This document shows positions 60,492 to 64,000 of a stretch of 64,000 bases of DNA, piece by piece. How positions within the stretch are numbered: the stretch's first letter is position 1; every line of letters starts with the position of its first letter. Both the position numbers and the translations under genes were made by a program. The notes under the pieces were generated by a model, which worked only from the letters and a program-made list of their open reading frames with translations, did not search any database and was not told where the DNA came from. Source of the DNA: Verrucomicrobiales bacterium (GTDB taxonomy: Bacteria > Verrucomicrobiota > Verrucomicrobiia > Limisphaerales > J093); the NCBI GenBank assembly GCA_024233215.1, contig JACKPW010000024.1:12035-76034 (forward strand), in the 5' to 3' direction.

Positions 60492-61040
60492 TCAGGGTTG
60501 GGGGAGTTGGCGGGCAATGCGCCGGCGCAGTTGGTTCAGCGCGTTGTGGAGAAGAAAACCGACGTTGCCGACCGAGAGGCCGGTCAACTCGCTGATCTCC
60601 CGATAGCTCAGGCCGTCGGCGAACTTCAGGTGAACGACCTCCCGTTGGTTGGCGGGAAGGCCTTCGACGAAGCCCATGATCACCCGTTCCTCATCGCGCG
60701 ATTCCGCGGCGGCGGCGGGGTCGTGTCCCTGGTCGACCACCAGTTCCAGTTGCGTTGTTTCGAGCGGTTCCATACGGCGTTCCTTTCGCAGGACATCCAG
60801 GGCGCGATTGCGGCAGACGGTGTAGAGCCACGGGGCAAGCCGGTCCGGCGATGGCTGGGGGCGTTCGCGGGCGAGTCGGAGGAAAGCCTCCTGCACCACG
60901 TCGCGGGCGAGGTCGAGATCTCCCGTGATCTGCCGGGTGTAACCCACCAGCGCGCATTGATACTGGTGGAAAGCCTCCAGAAGGGATTCTCCCGGGGCGG
61001 CGCCAGGATCCGTGGTTGCCGGTTGGTCGATGGTCTGCAT
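60492..61040 (-). CDS. ECF-family RNA polymerase sigma factor
   Basis: 182 residues. Region 2 has LLEAFHQYQCALVGYTRQITGDLDLARDVVQEAFLRL and PWLYTVCRNRALDVLRKERR. Region 4 is LPANQREVVHLKFADGLSYREISELTGLSVGNVGFLLHNALNQLRR. The frame is open to 61397, but upstream codons are repeat-derived (family F, minus orientation), so the ATG at 61040 (MQTIDQPA) is chosen. The next gene is the vWA protein, whose N-terminus looks anti-sigma-like, so the pair may form a regulatory unit. A terminator was not found between. Confidence 0.9.
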   Translation of the reverse strand: MQTIDQPATTDPGAAPGESLLEAFHQYQCALVGYTRQITGDLDLARDVVQEAFLRLARERPQPSPDRLAPWLYTVCRNRALDVLRKERRMEPLETTQLELVVDQGHDPAAAAESRDEERVIMGFVEGLPANQREVVHLKFADGLSYREISELTGLSVGNVGFLLHNALNQLRRRIARQLPQP

Positions 61041-61465
61041 CGGTGCGAGCTGGCCTGTCTGAAGAAACAACGATTCGGGTGGCCGCTTTCTTAGAGGATT
61101 TCTCGCGGCGCGGTCGAGAATGCACCTTGCCGGGGCAGCATAGCCTACCCGCCACCATCGCGCGTCCGCGTTCCGCATCGCGACACGATGCCAGCCATTA
61201 GCCGGGGGTGGCACGCTCACGGCGATGCACCCCGGAGGGGTGCCAGAACCGTCCGACAGGCCAGGCCGGCCCTCTGCGAACCCTTCAGGTTCGGGACGTG
61301 TGTGGTCACGGCCACCGGGGGTCTTCGCCGTGCTGCGACCCCCGGCTAATCGCTGGCAACCCTCCGGGTTGCGTCGTTGCCTCGCTCCCACCGCCACACG
61401 CCTGGCCCCACCAACACCGTCCCCAACACTCGCTTCCGCCCCCTTTACGCGTTACCCTGCCCGCC
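61041..61465. repeat. Repeat-rich gap (family F copy 3)
   Basis: 425 bases between divergent genes (sigma and ggt). The hairpin CCGGGGGTC...GACCCCCGG is at 61314-61345 with CCCTCCGGGTTGCG at 61363-61376; a similar ATTAGCCGGGGGTGG lies at 61198-61212. Both flanking promoters must lie in this stretch. ORFs extend into it in frame but do not show real protein character. Confidence 0.6.
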
Positions 61466-63175
61466 ATGAACCGCCGGTCTTTCGCACCTCACCGCCAACG
61501 TCTGGTCGGGCTTGCACTTCTGGTTATGACCATCCACCACCCCACTTTCGCCGCCACCGCCGAAACGGATCGGGTCCAAGGCCGTTCCATGATCGTGTCG
61601 CGATACGGCATCGTGGCTTCCGAACATCCGCTGGCCTCGCAGGCCGGGGCGATGGTCCTGGCGGAGGGTGGCAGCGCGGTCGATGCTGCGATCGCCGCCA
61701 ACGCCGTGATGGGTGTCGTGGCGCCGATGACCTGTGGCATGGGCGGTGATCTGTTCGCCATTGTCCGGGACGCGAAGACCGGTGAACTGCACGGCTTGAA
61801 CTCAAGCGGTTGGGCACCGGCCGGGTTAACGCGCGATTTCCTCCTCAGTCAGGGCCTGACGAACACTCCCCTGCGCGGCATTCATTCGGTGACGATTCCC
61901 GGGTGTGTCGCCGGCTGGGACGCGCTCCACCGGAAGTTCGGCCGGAAGCGACTGAGCCGCCTGCTCGCCCCTGCCATCCGCCTGGCTGATGAGGGCTTTC
62001 CGGTGACGGAAATCGTTTCCGGTTACTGGGCGGCCAGCGAAAAGCTGATGAGCGAAGATCCCGCCGCGAAAGCCACGTTCCTGCCGGAGGGCCGGGCTCC
62101 CAAACTGGGCGAAGTTTTCCGGAACCCCGACCTCGCCTGGTCCCTGCAACAGGTGGCGAAGGCCGGCCGCAGGGCCTACTACGAAGGTCCGATTGCGCGC
62201 CGCCTCCTGCTCTCCGCGAAGGAGCACGGCGGTGTCTGGACCCTGGCGGATTTCCGCGAGTTCCAACCGGAATGGGTCACGCCGATTTCCACCACATACC
62301 ACGGCTGGACGGTTTACGAGATTCCGCCCCAGGGACAGGGCATCGCCGCGCTGGTCATGCTAAACATCCTCGAGCAATTCCCGCTGGCCGACTGGGGCTA
62401 CGGCTCGGTGGCGACGCTGCACACCATGATCGAGGCCCAGAAACTGGCATACGCAGACCTGCATCGTTACGTGGGCGACCTGCGCTTTGCCGACGTGCCG
62501 GTGGCGGGGATGTTGTCGAAGGACTACGCCCGGGAGCGCGCCCGATTGATCGATCCGGATCACGCCGCCGAAGCCGTGCTGCCGGGCAAACCGTTGAGGA
62601 GCGGCACCGACACGACCTATCTGTGCGCGGTTGATCGGGACGGCAACATGGTGTCGTTCATCCAGAGCAACTACGCCGGATTCGGCTCGGGCTTGGTGGC
62701 AGCGGGTACGGGGTTTGGACTGCAGAACCGGGGTGCCCTGTTCACGCTCGATCCGGACCATCCCAATGCGCTTGAGCCGCGCAAGCGTCCGTTGCACACG
62801 ATCATCCCCGCCTTCATGGAGAAGGGGGAGGTGCGGATTGCGTTCGGGATTATGGGGGGCTGGAATCAGGCCCAGGCGCACGCCCAGTTCGTGGCCGACC
62901 TGGCCGATTTCGGCATGAACCCCCAGGCCGCACTGGAAGCGCCGCGGTTCACCCGGATGGTGTTTCCCGGAAAGGCGGTGGAAATCGAGAATCGGATTCC
63001 GGTGGAAGTGCGGGAGGCACTGGCGGCCAAAGGTCATGAGATCACGAGCAACCACGCCTTCTCGCAGAACGTGGGCGGCGGTCAGGCCGTGATGCGCAAT
63101 TTCGCCACGGGCATCAATTACGGCGCCAGCGATCCCCGCAAGGACGGCGCGGCGGTGCCGGAACCGGTTCAATAG
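61466..63175 (+). CDS. ggt: Gamma-glutamyltransferase
   Basis: 569 residues with an N-terminal signal (RLVGLALLVMTIHHPTFA). The Ntn-hydrolase layout is clear: MIVSRYGIVASEHPLASQAGAMVLAEGGSAVDAAIAANAVMGVVAPMTCGMGGDLFA at the large-subunit start, then the autocleavage site DTTYLCAVDRDGNMVS with the catalytic Thr383 at the new N-terminus of the small subunit. GTGFGLQNRGALFTLD and GIMGGWNQAQAHAQFV lie in the small subunit. It hydrolyses or transfers gamma-glutamyl groups such as from glutathione in the periplasm. TT is followed by Tyr instead of the more common His. Confidence 0.92.
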   Translation: MNRRSFAPHRQRLVGLALLVMTIHHPTFAATAETDRVQGRSMIVSRYGIVASEHPLASQAGAMVLAEGGSAVDAAIAANAVMGVVAPMTCGMGGDLFAIVRDAKTGELHGLNSSGWAPAGLTRDFLLSQGLTNTPLRGIHSVTIPGCVAGWDALHRKFGRKRLSRLLAPAIRLADEGFPVTEIVSGYWAASEKLMSEDPAAKATFLPEGRAPKLGEVFRNPDLAWSLQQVAKAGRRAYYEGPIARRLLLSAKEHGGVWTLADFREFQPEWVTPISTTYHGWTVYEIPPQGQGIAALVMLNILEQFPLADWGYGSVATLHTMIEAQKLAYADLHRYVGDLRFADVPVAGMLSKDYARERARLIDPDHAAEAVLPGKPLRSGTDTTYLCAVDRDGNMVSFIQSNYAGFGSGLVAAGTGFGLQNRGALFTLDPDHPNALEPRKRPLHTIIPAFMEKGEVRIAFGIMGGWNQAQAHAQFVADLADFGMNPQAALEAPRFTRMVFPGKAVEIENRIPVEVREALAAKGHEITSNHAFSQNVGGGQAVMRNFATGINYGASDPRKDGAAVPEPVQ

Positions 63176-63263
63176 GCGGTCCTGGGAGGACAAAACTGGG
63201 CCGCGTCACTCCCAGGCGTTGCACTCGCCTCCGGCATCTGGCACAACGGGCGCCCCTTTGCGC

Positions 63264-63944
63264 ATGAAGAAGCCGACGAAAAAATCGCCCGAGGTCCAGT
63301 TGTTGGAGTTGTTGAAGCAGGTGTTGTCCAAAGCCGCCCCCGACGCCGCTCTGGCGGGACGCATCTATCAGGCGGTGGAAACCGCCATGCAGGCCCGGGC
63401 CCGCGCCGAGGCCTTTGAGAAGTTCTGCGAGAAGCTCGCCGTGGCGGATCTCGAACCGGCCAGCCTCGAGGGTATCCAGGAGCAATTGAACGCTTCCTTC
63501 GGCGACGGCGAGGTCAACCTCGAACCCGATCCCGAAACCAACCGGCTCGAGGTGGAGGTCACCCTGCCCGATGGCAGCGAGCTGCTGAGCCAGATCCGGG
63601 TCGATCCCGCGGCCGCCGCCGCACTCGAAGCCGGCGATCCCGAGGTGCCGTTGAAGTTCGTCCCGTTCCCGGTCTGTCTGCCGGGCGATCCCGAAATGGT
63701 CTGGATGCTGGCCCGTCACGAAACCCTCACGCCGGAGGAAGGTGGCATGGCATTGAACCGCGCGGAGGGCGATTTCTGGGCGTCGAAGACCGGCCAACGA
63801 CTGCTCCGCAAACGCCTGGCGGAACGCACTTTCCCCGAGTTTATCGCGCGCGTGCCCGCCGGGATGCTGCGGGAGGTCGGGTTGAAACGGCATTACAAGG
63901 ATCCCGAACCGGTGAAGGAACATCACTCGTCACCGGAGGCGTGA
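63264..63944 (+). CDS. Conserved-looking hypothetical soluble protein
   Basis: 226 residues. Two halves: residues 5-80 are helical (EVQLLELLKQVLSKAAPDAALAGRIYQAVETAMQARARAEAFEKF), then a strand-rich stretch (GEVNLEPDPETNRLEVEVTLPDGSELLSQIRV), and a helical C-terminal part (FWASKTGQRLLRKRLAERTFPEFIARVPAGML). No family is recognised. The start MKKPTKKS at 63264 is chosen because of the Lys-rich typical start; the frame begins at 63219. A ribosome binding site is not obvious. Confidence 0.65.
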   Translation: MKKPTKKSPEVQLLELLKQVLSKAAPDAALAGRIYQAVETAMQARARAEAFEKFCEKLAVADLEPASLEGIQEQLNASFGDGEVNLEPDPETNRLEVEVTLPDGSELLSQIRVDPAAAAALEAGDPEVPLKFVPFPVCLPGDPEMVWMLARHETLTPEEGGMALNRAEGDFWASKTGQRLLRKRLAERTFPEFIARVPAGMLREVGLKRHYKDPEPVKEHHSSPEA

Positions 63945-63958
63945 GGGAGGGGCATCCC

Positions 63959-64000
63959 GCGGCAAGAGCGGTGAAGGCTGCGCTTTTCACCGCACTCCAA
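63959..64000 (-). repeat. Family C-type repeat at the right edge
   Basis: On the minus strand it reads TTGGAGTGCGGTGAAAAGCG then CAGCCTTCACCGCTCTTGCC, which matches 56154-56190. The window ends inside it. Confidence 0.65.

Noticed and set aside
61041..61397. N-terminal extension of the sigma factor
   Set aside because: Sequence comes from the repeat-rich gap; sigma region 2 starts shortly after the Met at 61040.
61208..61465. N-terminal extension of the gamma-glutamyltransferase
   Set aside because: Repeat-derived, and the signal peptide starts at the Met at 61466.
1..64000. CRISPR array, tRNA or rRNA genes
   Set aside because: No regularly spaced direct repeats and no recognisable tRNA or rRNA sequence were seen by eye; a covariance-model scan would be needed to exclude small RNA genes.

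Overview
This is a GC-rich, gene-dense bacterial chromosome segment, most likely from a Verrucomicrobiota bacterium (inference; Limisphaerales/Pedosphaera-like lineages fit best). The clues are an S1-type sulfatase, a GH97 glycosidase, a GreA domain on a very long N-terminal extension, an exported protein whose C-terminus ends in GFYRLRQW, and several families of short dispersed GC-rich repeats between genes. There is no terminase, portal, capsid or integrase gene, and I see no rRNA, tRNA or CRISPR array.

Layout. (1) 1-3472: minus-strand metabolic genes (aldehyde dehydrogenase, cupin protein, class V aminotransferase). (2) 3473-4230: regulatory gap with a repeat, a 26-codon ORF behind a strong ribosome binding site, and a TATAAT box. 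(3) 4231-30025: the main feature, one uninterrupted plus-strand operon for an extracellular contractile injection system (eCIS; phage-tail-like particle): sheath, tube, gp26-like protein, Pro/Ser-rich protein, DUF4255 protein, AAA+ ATPase, small protein, CIS tube protein, LysM protein, hub (gpD-like) and spike (gpV-like) as separate genes, gp25-like protein, two large baseplate proteins, tail-protein-I-like protein and a DUF6519 protein. It ends with two DUF4157 proteins that look like cargo. One carries a second HExxH peptidase-like domain and an IPT/TIG domain. The other has 1500 residues, with a long hydrophobic helical region and a DNA/RNA non-specific endonuclease-like domain. A small membrane protein is translationally coupled behind it. 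(4) 30093-34031: GlnD-like protein and a TIM-barrel isomerase-like protein. (5) 34368-38109: HtrA/DegP protease followed by an OmpR-type regulator and histidine kinase. (6) 38224-48638: YddG-like exporter, GH97, a lineage-type hypothetical protein, sulfatase, HicBA, a frameshifted membrane gene, a GNAT enzyme coupled to an EF-Tu domain-2-like protein, and a serine hydrolase. (7) 48993-53492: radical SAM protein, YkgJ-like Cys-cluster protein, rhodanese lipoprotein, giant GreA-domain protein. (8) 53532-56167: FetA/FetB-type ABC transporter whose permease is fused to a Wzz-like chain-length-determinant domain. (9) 56358-63944: exported repeat protein, vWA protein with its ECF sigma factor, gamma-glutamyltransferase, and an unknown protein.

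Most notable observations: the eCIS with two DUF4157 cargo candidates of different chemistry; the FetB-Wzz fusion; a short recurring motif (MDExMMRRYGL) shared by two otherwise unrelated proteins; and repeat elements placed at the 3' ends of genes, one apparently inserted in frame in an ABC ATPase.
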